Source: Diphasiastrum complanatum (lineage: Eukaryota; Streptophyta; Lycopodiopsida; Lycopodiales; Lycopodiaceae). From it: 64,000 bases of DNA. Made by a program: the position numbers and the translations under genes. The notes under the pieces were generated by a model. That model saw only the letters and a list, made by a program, of their open reading frames with translations, was not told the origin of the DNA and did no database searches. Each line of letters begins with the position of its first letter. Position 1 is the first letter of the stretch. Below are positions 44,070-59,606 of this stretch, in pieces. The DNA lies in NCBI GenBank assembly GCA_029204225.1, contig CM055094.1, positions 19,313,540-19,377,539 on the forward strand, given 5' to 3'.

Positions 44070-44750
44070 CCTTGTATGTCAAGCCAACTAGGCCTTGTGC
44101 CACGTAGGCTTGAGTGGACCTAGAGATCTATATATATATATATATAGGTGGGCTCAAAAGTTGCCACTTGGCAAACCACACAGGCCTACCATAGGCTTGC
44201 GTGGCAGGCCACATAGGCATGGCATGTTTTTGATGCTTCCTACATAAGCATGTCGCAGGCTACCACATAGGCTTGCCATAGGCTTGTGTGGCAAGCAAAC
44301 CAGGCTCTGCCATGTAGGCTTGAGCAGAGCTAGAGAGAGAGAGCTGGGGCTCCCAAGTTGCCATGTGGCAAGCCATGTAGGCATGTGATGAGATAAACCA
44401 TAGGCTTGCGTGGCAGGCCACATAGGCATGGCATATTTTTGATGCTTCCCACGTAAGCATGTCGCAGGATACCACATAGGCTTGCCATAGGCTTGTGTGG
44501 AAAGCCAACCAAGCTCTGCCATGTAGGCTTGAGTGGAGCTAGAGAGAGAGAGCTGGGCCTCCCAAGTTGCCATGAGGCAAGTCATGTAGGCCTATCATAG
44601 GCTTGCGTGGTAGGTCATATAGGCATGACATAGGCTTGATGCTAGTATGTTCATGCTGGTATGTTGCAGTCTGCCATATAGGCTTGACATAGGCTTGTGT
44701 GGCAAGCCAACGAAGCTATACCACGTGGGTTTGCCATGTAGGCTTGAGTG

Positions 44751-44754
<4 letters not shown>
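44000..44754 (+). repeat. Satellite-like block E after the intact H3-like gene
   Basis: Begins within the last ~24 codons of the histone frame, has a TATATATATATATATA stretch near 44,129, then two ~206-bp units and a third shorter one, up to the GA tract. Confidence 0.8.

Positions 44755-44785
<31 letters not shown>
44755..44785 (+). repeat. (GA)n microsatellite, interrupted
   Basis: About 15 dinucleotides with one C interruption (GACAGAGA at 44,761). Confidence 0.95.
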
Positions 44786-45129
44786 GAGTCACACATGAAC
44801 TACTTCCCTGTGGTATGGCCTAGCATCAACGTTGAAAAAAATATCTGATGGAGATAAGAAGGGTCCCAAAAAATATCTGATGGAGATAAGAAGGGTCCTG
44901 AAAGCAGCCTTGTACCGAGCTGTGAGGGAGGTTACACAAGATATGACCACGCATCTGCCCTATGCAGTGAGGTGGAATATCGCTGCATTGGAGGCCCTCC
45001 ATATTGCATACGAGGACTTCCATACAAAATTGTTTGAGGATTCGATGCAGTGTTCCATTCATGGCAAGAGGGTGACACTGATGCCCAAGGACAAGCGTCT
45101 TGTCATGAGGTTTCGAAACACCTATGACA

Positions 45130-46038
<909 letters not shown>

Positions 46039-46039
46039 T

Positions 46040-48000
46040 GAGTGAGGAGTCACAATGAACTACTTCCCTGTGGTATGGCCTAGCATCAATGTTGAAAAAA
46101 ATATCTGATGGAGATAAGAAGGGTCCCAAGCAAATTTCAAATGAGAATCTTGCAGAGAAAGTATTGAAACCACAGTTCGCGAGGGATCCCAAAGAATCGA
46201 ACTTGAGTGTACAAGCCCAACAAAAGCACATACACCAACTCACCACACATGGGAAGATCATTAAATTTGAATTTGAAGAAAAATCATTGAAGTGTTTGTA
46301 GATCGATGTTTAACAAAATCATATATATTATAATCTTCACACGTGTGGAATCAAGATTTACAAGAAAATCAACTTTCTACACATAGAAAACCAAGATAGA
46401 GAAAATCACATGAGATGGACATAAGAGATGAATTCTCCACAAAGAAAGAAACTTTGATGATTATTTCTCCACTTAGGTACAACTATTTATAGCTTCCAAA
46501 ATGTCATTTGGCCACTTGCCCCAAACTTGACCTAATTTGGAAACTTCTAGATACTTTATCAAATACCTAGAAAATCTAGTCTAGATGCAATGTACCAAAA
46601 TTAGCCAATTAGAATGGGTCCAAAATCGACCTCATCCACTGATCTACTTGCCAGAGGTAGTTAAACAACTATTTAGGCCCTTATTAACAAATATGAAACT
46701 AACTCGAAGTTGAGATTCATTTTGGCCTCCAAAATTGCCAAATGAAAAACCAAACTAGTTGACAATTTTTCACACCATGTCCTCTAGACATCTCCATTGA
46801 TGAATACAATTTATAAGTTTTTGAAAGCAATGTACCAAAATTTAGCCAATTAGAATGGGTCCAAACTCGACCTCATCCACTTATCTACTTGCCAGAGGTA
46901 GTTAAACCACTATTTAGGCCCTTATTAACAAATATGAAACTAACTCGAAGTTGAGATTCATTTTGGCCTCCAAAATTGCCAAATAAAAAACCAAACTACT
47001 TGACAATTTTTCACACCATGTCCTCTAGACATCTCCATTGATGAATACAATTTATAAGTTTTTGAAAGCAATTCCGAATGCAATCAGGGTCATGTTTTAG
47101 CTCAGTGATCTCTCTTTCACATTACAAAAGTTTTTAAAATACATCGTTCTAGGATTCGAGAATGGATTTTGGAATGAATTATATTTCATTGAAGTTTGAA
47201 CGAGCTTGGAAATTTGAAGATTGAATGAAGCTGTAATCTAGGATTTTCAAAACTCAAAGTTGTTCATGCAAATTAAGTCATTTTTGTTAATATATTAAAA
47301 TGTTGTAATCTAGGGTTTCCAAAAACAAATTGAAAATTTGTTAAAAAAAATGCTTATTCCTTGTTACACGACTAAATAACATATAGTTAAAAAGCATATA
47401 ATGAATCTATGCTATGTTCCAAACATATGCAAGCTACATTGCATTCATTCACACTTCACAAATCATTGGAATTTGAATTTGAACGAAATCATTGAAATGA
47501 GTAGATCAATGTTTAAATGAAGCGATAAATATTATAATCTTCCCATTTAATTCAATTATATTTATATATTACTGGTGCATTAATAGGATAAAAACTCGTT
47601 ATTATTATTTTCTTTGTTTCTATTGATTCAAGCAAGCACAGCTCGTCTAGATGATGACCACAATGCCTCTAAGGAGAAATAGTTTTTCATTTTTTTTTAA
47701 CTTTGATTTTTCTTCAAATTCAAATTTAATGATCTTCCCATGTGTGGTGAGTTGGTGTCTGCACTTGAGTTGGGCTTGTACACTCAAGTTTGATTCTTTG
47801 CAATCCTCCCAAATTAATATAACCAGTAAGATTATTCTCAAAGCATGTACTATGAGCTAAAAACAACACTTGGAGAGTAAAGAGTTAAGAATATGTCAAA
47901 CACTTTTACACCTAGTATTTGGCAAGATCGGATTCTTTGCGATAACCCCCCCCCCCCCAATTCTTAATATAACTTCTCAAAGCATCTAGTATGAGCTACA
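46040..48000 (-). repeat. Block F copy 3 (inverted)
   Basis: Partner of 21,150-23,110 with both 240-bp units (about 46,580-47,090) and the TATA motif. Frame 46,089-46,301 repeats the KKISDGDKKGPKQISNE segment. C tract near 47,947-47,957. No gene. Confidence 0.6.
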
Positions 48001-48407
48001 AACAACACTTGGTAAGTCTTAAGACTTGGAGAGTAAAGAGTATGCATTTGTCAAATACTTTTACACCTAGCATTTGGCAAGTTAGACGCAATGGTAGTAA
48101 TTATAAGAATGAGTTAGACAAGCTTGTGAAGCCATCTAGAGGTGATTTGTTGTTTAGTTGCCTAGCTACATATCAAGCTACCCCAAGTTACCAAACAGTT
48201 TACTATTATTTTGAGTGACAACCATGAAGCTATCATGATTTGAAATGACATCAATATATTAAGCTACTCCCAAGTTTACCCTTTCCCAGGAAGCTTCTCT
48301 CTTGAAACTATAGCAAAAAGCTCTTATTCAAAGGAACAATCAAGGGTCGAGTACTTACCATACGAGATGAAGACCAACAAGTAGGGCAAGGAAAGAAGAT
48401 GTACGGT
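48001..48407 (-). other. F-distal flank, copy 3
   Basis: Same as 23,111-23,523; one base less near 48,041 leaves a chance 75-codon frame. No gene supported. Confidence 0.5.
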
Positions 48408-48620
48408 TTACTTTGCTATGTGCTTGGAGGTATGCTGAGCATGCTTGGAATATGAAGAACAGGTGTTTTCCAAAAATATTAGTAGTCTCACAAAAAGGCT
48501 TGGAGTAACATTAGAATTTGGAAGTGGTGCACCTACTTTGGATGGATGATCACTAACAAACAATTTCTGTCTAGTCCTTTTGCGGTGATATGTTCCCTCT
48601 TGTCGATATGATATTTTCAT
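48408..48620 (-). CDS. Small conserved ORF, unrecognised, copy 2
   Basis: 70 codons: MKISYRQEGTYHRKRTRQK, FVSDHPSKVGAPLPNSNV, FLENTCSSYSKHAQHTSK, ending AK. The 58,261 copy has the same length with two changes. Function unknown; it may be an exon. Confidence 0.3.
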   Translation of the reverse strand: MKISYRQEGTYHRKRTRQKLFVSDHPSKVGAPLPNSNVTPSLFVRLLIFLENTCSSYSKHAQHTSKHIAK

Positions 48621-48820
48621 TGTGTCTAAATATTTTTTGAACAGAATATGTGTAACCTAATTATTGTTGATTTTGATTTAATGAGCATTCAATGTTCATT
48701 TAATACATTAAATCAAATATCAACGATGAGAACATATATATATACACAATGAGAAGAAGGTATATCTAGATCATAGATTATGAACTAAAGTGGACATTTC
48801 AAAAGCAGTGGAGAGATAGA
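48621..48820 (-). other. Downstream flank of block A copy 4
   Basis: AT-rich with TATATATATACAC, partner of 23,728-23,960. No gene. Confidence 0.5.
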
Positions 48821-50640
<1,820 letters not shown>

Positions 50641-52229
50641 TAAGCCCGCCCTCCATTCATTTCAAAGTCAAGAATAATCCATGCCCCTTTCACACTCATA
50701 GCCATCTATACTATACACCAACCCCCCCCCCCCCCTTACAACAATCAAATGCTACTTGTCCAAGAATAGGAGAAAGATAAGCATGAGAAAAGGTCACAAT
50801 TGTATCACATTTTAGTTGCCCAAGACAAAGGTAGTGCTTGAGAAATTAAGGCAATAGGAAAGGCACATTCACAGGTTTGTTTGAAGGGAGCTTTTCATGT
50901 CGCATAAGCACAAAGAGATGTGACGAAATAAAAGGTGAAAGCAGATTAATATTGATGTGTGATGTCCCTTTGTGTGAATATTTTCAGGATCCAAACATCT
51001 AGTGTGTGGATGTTAGGCTAGAGATAGCATGATATATTAATCTCAACATCCATTGGAGCGAGCTTCCGATCCACTTGAACACAAAACTTACAAGACTATT
51101 TGCTTCATGATGTAAATGTGAATCCAACTTATCAACCATTACAGAAAATTTGAGCACAAAAGGGGCCTTTCAAAAACATACCTTTTATTTTTTTTCTCAA
51201 AAGCTTCTTCCACATGGTCCAATCAAAACACTCAAATTTGAAATCTACGTAACGTAGCTCCTTCAAATTGATTTTCTTTTCTTTTTAAAAGAACTGTAAT
51301 TTTGCGTCGGGGCAGCCCGTAAATAAGCCATTTTATGTGTAGTATAGTATGCAACTCAGTAAAAAAACAGTGTAACTTTTGAACAGCAACTCAAATTGAG
51401 ACGATTAGGTTGCCATTAGAAAGCCCTCGACGAGAGCTTTTTCAACGACACCAACATGACCCAGTTCCGAGCTATGGTGAAGAGGTCATGGCCAGTAAGG
51501 GAGTAGCATTATGGTGCATTTAAGAGTAAAGGATCAAGCAAATACTTATAAAACTAGTATATGGCAAGTTAGACACAATGATAAATTCATGAGAATAAGT
51601 TAGTGAAGCTCAAAAAGTTATTTGGAGTGAGTTCTTGCCGAGTCCCAATTTGTTACCTTGCTATTTGTCAACTTGCCCCAAGATAAGGTGAAAAAAACCT
51701 TTTAATATTACGAATGACAACCACGAAGCTATCATAGTTTCAATCAACATAGATATAATTAAACAACAAAAATCATCACATACATGGAAACATTACAAAA
51801 AATCACAATATCACGCTTTACTGCCATGCTGCCATGGATGCTTTTTAGGAAATGAAAACAAACTCTGATGGGAGAAGATTTGATGCTGGCACTTCCTTCC
51901 TCAGGCATGGAAATGAAATTCAGAAGCCTTGAAAAGCTATAACTTCAAAGGATCGATTTTCCATCTTTTAGTGGCGATCTATCATTTGATATGACAGTGC
52001 TTGATTACTCCTTCGCATCCTTGGACACCATCTACATACATCCACCACGGATCCGGAGCGCCATTATCATCCATTTTCAAAAACCCTAAGCTACCAAGAT
52101 CTGCTACATTACACAAAAATCGTCACATCTAGCACAAGCCAAATACTGAGGGGTAGTGCTCCTGAAACTTGTCAAAATCCCACATTCAACACCGATTTGG
52201 GTTTAAAGCTCGCTACTAGTACGTTACTA
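50641..52229 (-). other. Upstream flank of block A copy 4 and spacer
   Basis: Partner of 25,796-27,364, with C14 near 50,722. No gene; leads to the C leader near 52,160. Confidence 0.55.
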
Positions 52230-53250
52230 CGACGAAACATCATCGTTTTCACATCCTATCAGAACGACATTTCTCCAAATTTTTCCACAAATTTCTAGTC
52301 TCCATACACTGCCGAGCAATATTCTACATACACTACTCATAGAGCCGAGCCCCCATACTTTGCATTCACTATGGACCGAGCTGAGTGTCCATACTCTGCA
52401 TACAAAGTTGACTGAGCCGAGTCCATCCGAAGACGACCGATTCGAAGCCCTCCACAGTCGACCGAGCCGAGACTCCACTTGTCTGTTACCAGAGCCGAAC
52501 CTTCAACAAAGTTATCAGCCGAGTCTAGAACCTATCTGCCACAACATCTTCCAGTTCTGATGACCCAACTCAAGACAGAATTGACATCACCATGGAAAGC
52601 CTCGATATCTATGAGATGAACACTTGGTACGAGGAGGCACACTAGTTCCTGAGCCACATAGAGTTCTAACTTCCTCTTTTGATCAGTGGCTATCAGAACC
52701 CATTTCGATTGCATATTGCTTATAACCCCACCGACAAATTTTCCAGTTCATGTTACCTCCTAACCAAAATTTTGTCTATATTATCCCTATTTCTGGAGCT
52801 GACCTCAATACATTTGGCTTCCCTAGGGGGCCGAACACAATTAGTAGGACCCTCAAACAAATTGAATCCATAGCATACTTCAAATACATAGACCCCTCAG
52901 CGGACAAATGGAAAAAAAGATGGTTACCGTATTGAGGTCATAAATGATAAGCCCTTAGTTGCTCCATGTGCCTATCTAGCAAAATATACACAGCGCTATA
53001 GGTCCAAGATCACGCGTATCCCCATGAAACTATTCCACATGATGGTTGATTCTAGACTACACAATGAGAACCTTTATGATTGGGCCCAGTTTGCTTCCAA
53101 CTGCCTCCATGACTATATCAAGAACAAGCAAACATCCACGTTATTAGGCTATCTTCTGATAGATGTCACTTTGCAGCAGTTGAGCCACCGACCTCGAGCT
53201 TGAGACCAGTTGATAGTAGCAGATAAAAGCGACTCCCTCAGAACCAGCGA
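52230..53250 (+). pseudogene. Block C copy 4: leader plus truncated ORF-1
   Basis: Leader repeats, then start lost (CTATCTGCCAC for ATGTCTGCCAC). Reads DITMESLDIYEMNTWYE, SYQNP-type changes, NQNFVYIIPISGADLNTFG, RRYRSKITRIPMKLFHM, QFASNCLHDYIKN. It has a 4-5 bp loss near GATAAAAGCGACTCC before the shared C/copia junction at 53,245. One A shorter poly-A run (GGAAAAAAAGATGG) breaks KWKKKDGY. Family not recognised. Confidence 0.55.
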
Positions 53251-53265
53251 TCCACTATTCTGACC

Positions 53266-54462
53266 TTGAGTGTGACGCTTCTGTTGTTGCTACTACACTT
53301 GATTCTTGACCTTGGAATAGTCTTTCTTCTTGGTGTACAGGGCCATGGATTTGTTTTTGATGGACAGGCCGTTTGTCTTTCTGCGCATTTCTTCCTGAAG
53401 AAGATGACCGATCACCTTTTGAAGAGTGAGGCCGGGTTGTGTGGAGATCATCACCCCTTTAGCAATGATCTTGCCATCCTTGTTGATCTTACATGTATTT
53501 GTGGTAAACTCCACAATCAAACCATTGTCAAGCAATTGCCCTACACTAAACAAGTTCTTAGTGATACTGAAAATGTAAAGCACTCCATCAATCTTGATCT
53601 TCCTTGAAGATCCCAAGCAAAAAGGTATGGATCCTATTCCTTCTATCTTATAAGCATAATTATTTGCTATACAAATTCACGTGATAGGTCCTTCCTAGGT
53701 AGATAAGGTTGAAAAATACTCCCTCTTACTTGTCATGTGGGAGGTAGCCCCACTATCTATCCACCAAGGGTCCTCACCTCTTATGCTTGAAGATGAGAAA
53801 CTTGACATCATGACGAAATCTTCATGAGACCTATCCTCTTCCTCTTGACCAAGGTTTTCTTGACTTTGAGTTTGTTTCTTCTTGAAGCACTCCGAGGCAT
53901 AGTGCCCTGTCTTGCCAAAAAAGTAGCATTTGATCTTTGACTTATCCTTCTTTGGCTTGCTCGAGCTTTGACTTGGTTCTTCTTGAATGCAACGCCTTTG
54001 CCTTTGTATTTTCTCTTGATCTTGATGAAAAGAGCCTTGTCATGTCCATCCTTGACTTGATGTGAGTTCTCCTACTCTCCTCGACCATGAGGAATCCTTG
54101 GAGATCTTCAAGTGAAGGCAACTTGCCCATGATTGCATAGCCTTGCACCAAGTTAGCGAAATCCATACTTAAACCATTCAAGATTGGTTGAACAAGTTCA
54201 CTTTCCTTAATGGAATCTCCTATGTAAGCAAGCTCTTTGTTTAAGTCCTTGACTCTCAGCACATATGGATTTGATTCTTCAAGGATATCAACCTTGAAGT
54301 ATTCTTGGATTCATATATCTTTTGAAGAGTTTCCCATGATTCTTGAGCCAAGATGCAAGCACCTACCTCCTTAAGAAGCTCATGAGCCACATTCATTTTA
54401 TACAATGGAGAGCAACCTTCCACCTCCTTTTGTATTTTGTACGAGATAAGTTGAATCATCAT
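53266..54462 (-). mobile_element. Ty1/copia gag-protease relic, copy 2
   Basis: Partner of 28,391-29,790 but without the gag N-terminus (MNAYLLDSHDR part) and with a loss of the KLSLNDGDDKAL segment. Has LRVKDLNKELAYIGDSIKE, MDFANLVQGYAIMGKLPS, a knuckle, protease site near 53,760, and KIDGVLYIFSITKNLFSV joined after AKG to TLQKVIGHLLQEEMRRKT. Inactive. Confidence 0.85.
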
Positions 54463-55215
54463 GCAATAATCAATCCAAATATCTCACAAATCGAGCAAAA
54501 TTGAACACAATCTTGACTAGAATTGCATTCACTTGATGAGCACTTGTCAAAAACTTTGGGCTGACCCTAAAATTTAATTTCTAAGATCTCAATAAGTCTA
54601 AGAACTAACTATGATAGTACCAAAGATAAGGATCTACCTTCCTTTTGAATGATTGAAAACTACGTGGCAGACCTACATGGTAGACCTATGTCCCTTTGTG
54701 TGAATATTTTCTGGATCCAAACATCTAGTGTGTGGCTATCAGGCTAGAGATAGCATGATATATTAATCTCAACATCAATTAGAGCGAGCTTCTGATCCAT
54801 TTGAACACGAAACTTACAAGACTATTTGCTTCATGATGTAAATGTGAATCCAACCTATCAACAATGTGATTACCTAGTGCACAATGTATCACTATCATCA
54901 CGTGGCAGAAAGTGATTCACTTTTGTGCATATGTTCCATAGAGATGTGAGATACTTTACCTACCATAGGCTTGAAAAAATTGGAAGGTAAAGATAGGGAT
55001 CTACCTTCCTTTTGATTGATTGATTTAGTGGTGATCTATTATTTGCTACGACCATGCTTGATTACTCCTTCGCATCCTTGGACACCATCTACATACATCC
55101 ACCATGGATCCAGAGTGCCATCATCATCCATTTTCAAAAACCCTAAGCTGCCGAGATCTGCTACAATACACAAAAATCGTCACATCTAGCACGAGCCAAG
55201 TGCTGAGGGGTAGTG
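54463..55215 (+). other. Spacer after copia relic copy 2
   Basis: Partner of 29,866-30,625: unassigned sequence, an A-flank piece (54,690-54,860) and the CTAGCACGAGCC block. No gene. Confidence 0.5.
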
Positions 55216-55625
55216 CACCGCAAATAGGCTTCAAAAAATTGGAAGGTAATTTGGTTGTACAAGAAGCAAGTGTTAAAGATTGTGCTCTCTTTCTCTTACC
55301 TTAAATGGTGCAAAAAAGCTACTAGAATATTGAACCAATAATATCATTAGCTACATTCAAATGTGCTAAGATAACACGAAAGTGCAGCACAAATTGCTTA
55401 TAATAGGCTACTTGCAAATGATCATAATCATGGTGAGCTGCAAACTCAATCTTTGCCATTACAAATTAGCCTACATTTGGTATAAATAGCTTCTTTTCCA
55501 CCAAAAAGAAACTTTCAGAAGAAGTTGATTTGTAGAAAAACTAGAATTTCAACCTCATAAAACTCTTTAAGAATCTAGGTCTTTAATTTTCTCATTTGGT
55601 GTAGCTATGTATGTAAGCAAATGTT
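55216..55625 (+). other. Stretch without a partner in the window
   Basis: About 410 bp, from CACCGCAAATAGG to ATGTTGCAGAAC. I see no second copy and no lasting frame. A recent insertion or the only surviving copy of an older segment. Confidence 0.5.
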
Positions 55626-56350
55626 GCAGAACATTACAAAAAGTCACAATATCATGCTTTACTGCCATGCATGCTTTTTAGGAAATGCAAACAAACTCTG
55701 ATGGGAGAAGATTTGATGCTGGCACTTCCTTCTTCAGGCATGGAAATGGAATTCAGAAGCTTCGAAAAGCCATAGCTTCAAAGGATTGATTTTCCATCTT
55801 TTAGTGGTGATCTATCATTTGCTACAACCATGCTTGATTACTCCTTCGCATCCTTGGACACCATCTACATACATCCACCATGGATCCAGAGCGCCATCAT
55901 CATCCATTTTCAAAAACCCTAAGCTGCCGAGATCTGCTACATTACACAAAAATCGTCACATCTAGCACGAGCCAAGTGTTGAGGGGTAGTGCTACTGGAG
56001 CTTGTCAAAACGACACATTCAACACTGATTTGGGTTGAAAGCTCTCTACTAGTACGTTATCGCGAAGAAACATCATCATTTCCACATCCTATCAGAGCGA
56101 CATTGCTCCAAATTTTTCCACAAATTTCTAGTCTCCATACACTACCGAGCAATACTCTACATACACTGCTCATAGAGCCGAGCCCCCATACTCTGCAATC
56201 ACCGTGGACCGAGCCGAGCGTCCATACTATGCATTCATTCTGGACCAAGTTGAGCGTCGATACTCTGCATACAAAGTTGACTGAGCCGAGTCCATCAAAA
56301 GTCGACCGATCCAAAGCCCTCCACTGTCGATCGAGCCGAGAATCCACTTG
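55626..56350 (+). repeat. Spacer and C leader fused to block B, copy 3
   Basis: Repeats the pre-leader spacer and the leader, then the leader/gypsy junction at GAATCCACTTG as in 31,010 and 33,705. Confidence 0.65.
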
Positions 56351-57540
56351 TAAATAGATTTTAAAAACCATACTATGGTATTTAAAGATAAGTTTGACCA
56401 GATAGTCTCTATTTATGGGGAGACTAATGTACTCCCGTCATCGATGGTTTGCTCGACGAAAGTTATGGAACAACTACATGATTCTAAGTATGAGCTTTTT
56501 CATCTTGTTTTGAAATCTCGTATCCATTGTGATGTGAATGATGATGTGAATGTGTTAACATGCTTTAACACCAAAAATTAGCATCAAGAACAACTTTTAA
56601 TGCAAGATTTAAAACAAGAGTTTAATGATGTTTTTCCTAAATAGCTAAGATTTTCCGAGGTACATACTTCTAATTATATTGCAGTCCGTTGTTAGCACAT
56701 AATCAAATTTTTCTGAAATGAAATCTTTGAAATGTTTTAGACAAGAGCAAGAACATAAAGATAGATTTTCAATTTCAAAATTGCAGAAAACATCAAACAA
56801 AAAGTACCATTCACTTTTGATGTTAGGTAAGTATGACCAAGCAAACACAATATCATGGAAGGACTTGTGTATATAAGGCCAAAGATCTGTAATAAAATAC
56901 GACTGTAAAAGTGTCATACATGAACGGTCTCAAACATTCTATTACAGTAGCGTAAATGTAAAAATATCTTTGCCTTGTCCTTATGCGTGCTGAGCTGTAG
57001 TCGATCCACCGTATTCCTAGTGAGAGTTCTTCTATGCAGATCCTCAACATCCTGCGAGCCAGTTAATCCCTGTAAAAGTTTAGTCTTTTAGCCGGTAAGT
57101 CTTCTTTTGCACCACTCCCTTGTCCTTTCTTTCCTTTATATCATGTATACTTCTTTATTTTTCCCATATTTTGTCCAGAAACCACCGAACTAGGGTTGTT
57201 TAGGTTGAAAGAACCAGGCCTTTCATTTCAGTTTTGGAAGAATTTATCTTGGACAGCGAAAAAATTTGGTCTTTTGAGGAGGCATTCAATCTCTCTGATG
57301 TTTTCAGCATCTCCTAAGTTGGCAAGGAGTTTAGCAGAAGGGTTTGCAGCAAATCAATCATGTGCTGGCGTAAAAAGAGAAAAGTAGGTGTGACTTGACA
57401 ACATCTCTGGCGAGCTTGTGTAGCCAAAGAAGAAAGCCATTCATCTAATTTTGGAAGAATGCACTAGGGAAGAATTTACTAAGATTGTTCATCATGAAAC
57501 ACGATGACCCAAAAAAAAAAAAATGACATGGAGACCCATT
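56351..57540 (+). mobile_element. Block B unit 6: Ty3/gypsy relic
   Basis: Protease tail 56,375-56,581 with the NDDVN insertion, QLLMQDLKQEFNDVFPK and stop, antisense stretch on minus near 57,380-57,080. Cut in the AT-rich end at GAGACCCATTT, where an A piece follows. Confidence 0.65.
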
Positions 57541-57919
57541 TAGGATACCAGGATCTATTTATGGATTCAATACTTTCCTGTAGACTCCATACATATCTCT
57601 CAAGCTACAACACAAGTTCTGCCAGTTTCTGATGACTGTCATGGGCCGAAGGTTTGAGTAGGATCCACAATTTTTCATCAATCCCAACAAACCGGCGCTT
57701 CACATGGAGGATACCAGGATCTATTTACGAATACAATACTTTCCTGCAGACTCCATACAAATCTTCGAAGAGATGTGCACTTCAGGCTTTATCATCAATG
57801 CTGATAAGGCTTACACCCAGAGATCAAAAGCATTTGCTGGTCGAAGACAAATGCTAACTCGAACCTGCTCCAAGTGGCTGCGCGAGCAATATCATAAGCA
57901 TGATGCCCACTATTCCTGA
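57541..57919 (+). pseudogene. Block A copy 5: C-terminal half of module 2
   Basis: A short piece (RIYLWIQYFPVDSIHI-like) directly after the B tail, then KLQHKFCQFLMTVMGRRF and, after TAG in FEQ, DPQFFINPNKPALHMEDTR to HDAHYS at 57,919. Only the last 110 residues of the gene are present. Confidence 0.7.
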
Positions 57920-58260
57920 ACAAATGTTATGAAGAAAATTCTTTAGGCGCAATTTTTTGAATTGAGTACATTGAAAACATCAACATTTGTTGATTGGAGC
58001 TTTTAAGATTGACCATTATAGTCATCTAGGGCCAATGTATATGGCACTCAACTGCTAATCTATCTCTCCACTGCTTTTGAAATGTCCACTTTAGTTCATA
58101 ATCTATGATCTAGATATACCTTCTTCCCGTTGTGTATATATATATGTTCTCATCGTTGATATTTGATTTAATGTATTAAATGAAAATTGAATGCCCATTA
58201 AATCAAAATCAACAATAATTAGGTTACACATATTCTCTTCAAAAAATATTTAGACACACA
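57920..58260 (+). other. Downstream flank of block A copy 5
   Basis: Same as 5,050-5,400. No gene. Confidence 0.5.
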
Positions 58261-58473
58261 ATGAAAATATCATATCGACAAGAGGGAACATATCACGGCA
58301 AAAGGACTAGACAGAAATTGTTTGTTAGTGATCATCCATCCAAAGTAGGCGCACCACTTCCAAATTCTAATGTTACTCCAAGCCTTTTTGTGAGACTACT
58401 AATATTTTTTGAAAACACATGTTCTTCATATTCCAAGCATGCTCAGCATACCTCCAAGCACATAGCAAAGTAA
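58261..58473 (+). CDS. Small conserved ORF, unrecognised, copy 3
   Basis: 70 codons, MKISYRQEGTYHGKRTRQK onward. Third copy of the small ORF, always about 340 bp past the end of an A gene. Function unknown; may be an exon or a chance frame kept by recency. Confidence 0.3.
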   Translation: MKISYRQEGTYHGKRTRQKLFVSDHPSKVGAPLPNSNVTPSLFVRLLIFFENTCSSYSKHAQHTSKHIAK

Positions 58474-58918
58474 ACCGTACATCTTCTTTCCTTGCCCTAC
58501 TTGTTGGTCTTCATCTCGTATGGTAAGTACTCGACCCTTGACTGTTCCTTTGAATAAGAGCTTTTTGCTATAGTTTCAAGAGAGAAGCTTCCTGGGAAAG
58601 GGTCAACTTGGGAGTAGCTTAATATATTGATGTCATTTCAAATCATGATAGCTTCATGGTTGTCACTCAAAATAATAGTAAACTGTTTGGTAACTTGGGG
58701 TAGCTTGATATGTAGCTAGGCAACTAAACAAAAAATCACCTCTAGATGGCTTCACAAGCTTGTCTAACTCATTCTTATAATTACTACCATTGCGTCTAAC
58801 TTGCCAAATGCTAGGTGTAAAAGTATTTGGCAAATGCATAACTCTTTACTCTCCAAGTCTTAAGACTTACCAAGTGTTGTTTGTAGCTCATACAAGATGC
58901 TTTGAGAAGTTATATTAA
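58474..58918 (+). other. F-distal flank, plus-strand copy
   Basis: Mirror of 48,001-48,407. It meets the next A copy at TTATATTAAGT/ATGACATTCC. No gene. Confidence 0.5.
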
Positions 58919-59533
58919 GTATGACATTCCTTCTGAGAAGAGAACTTGTGTTGTAGCTGGATAGTAGGATCGCGAGATTCGGAACTCAGTTCCCAGAAAT
59001 TATTGATTGATGTATGACATTCCTTCTGGGAAGAGAACGAGCAATCTATTATCGCAAAGTTGCAAGGATATGTTGATATGTTGTCTTCCGATCTCCATGC
59101 TCGTTTTCTATGAAATCTTGGGTCGAAAGAAGCATCATTCTGGACTTGCTTTGGTGCTTGCTCAAGCCTTTCATTCACGTGCGTATCTTTGAGGACTGGA
59201 GCTCTCCAACCGGTAGACGCCATTAATTCTGGCTGAGGAGAACTCCCGATCAAATTAGATGCGTCGTTGGAACTGACTTGTCCGCGTCTTTGCGTCCTAC
59301 CAGAATCGAATTACTAATATTATGTGCCTCCAAATCTCTTCGGCATATAGATTTTGTAGTTTCTGATATTTTGGCCAAACGGATTTTCTCAGCCACCGAT
59401 ACTTTGTTCATTTCTAGGTCCTGCTCAATCTTCCTAAGCCGATGTTGGATCAACAATCCTTTTCTGAGACTCTTCAGCCTCCTGTAAATGACGAAAATAA
59501 GAGACGAAATCAGAAGGACAGAGAACATCGATA

Positions 59534-59606
<73 letters not shown>

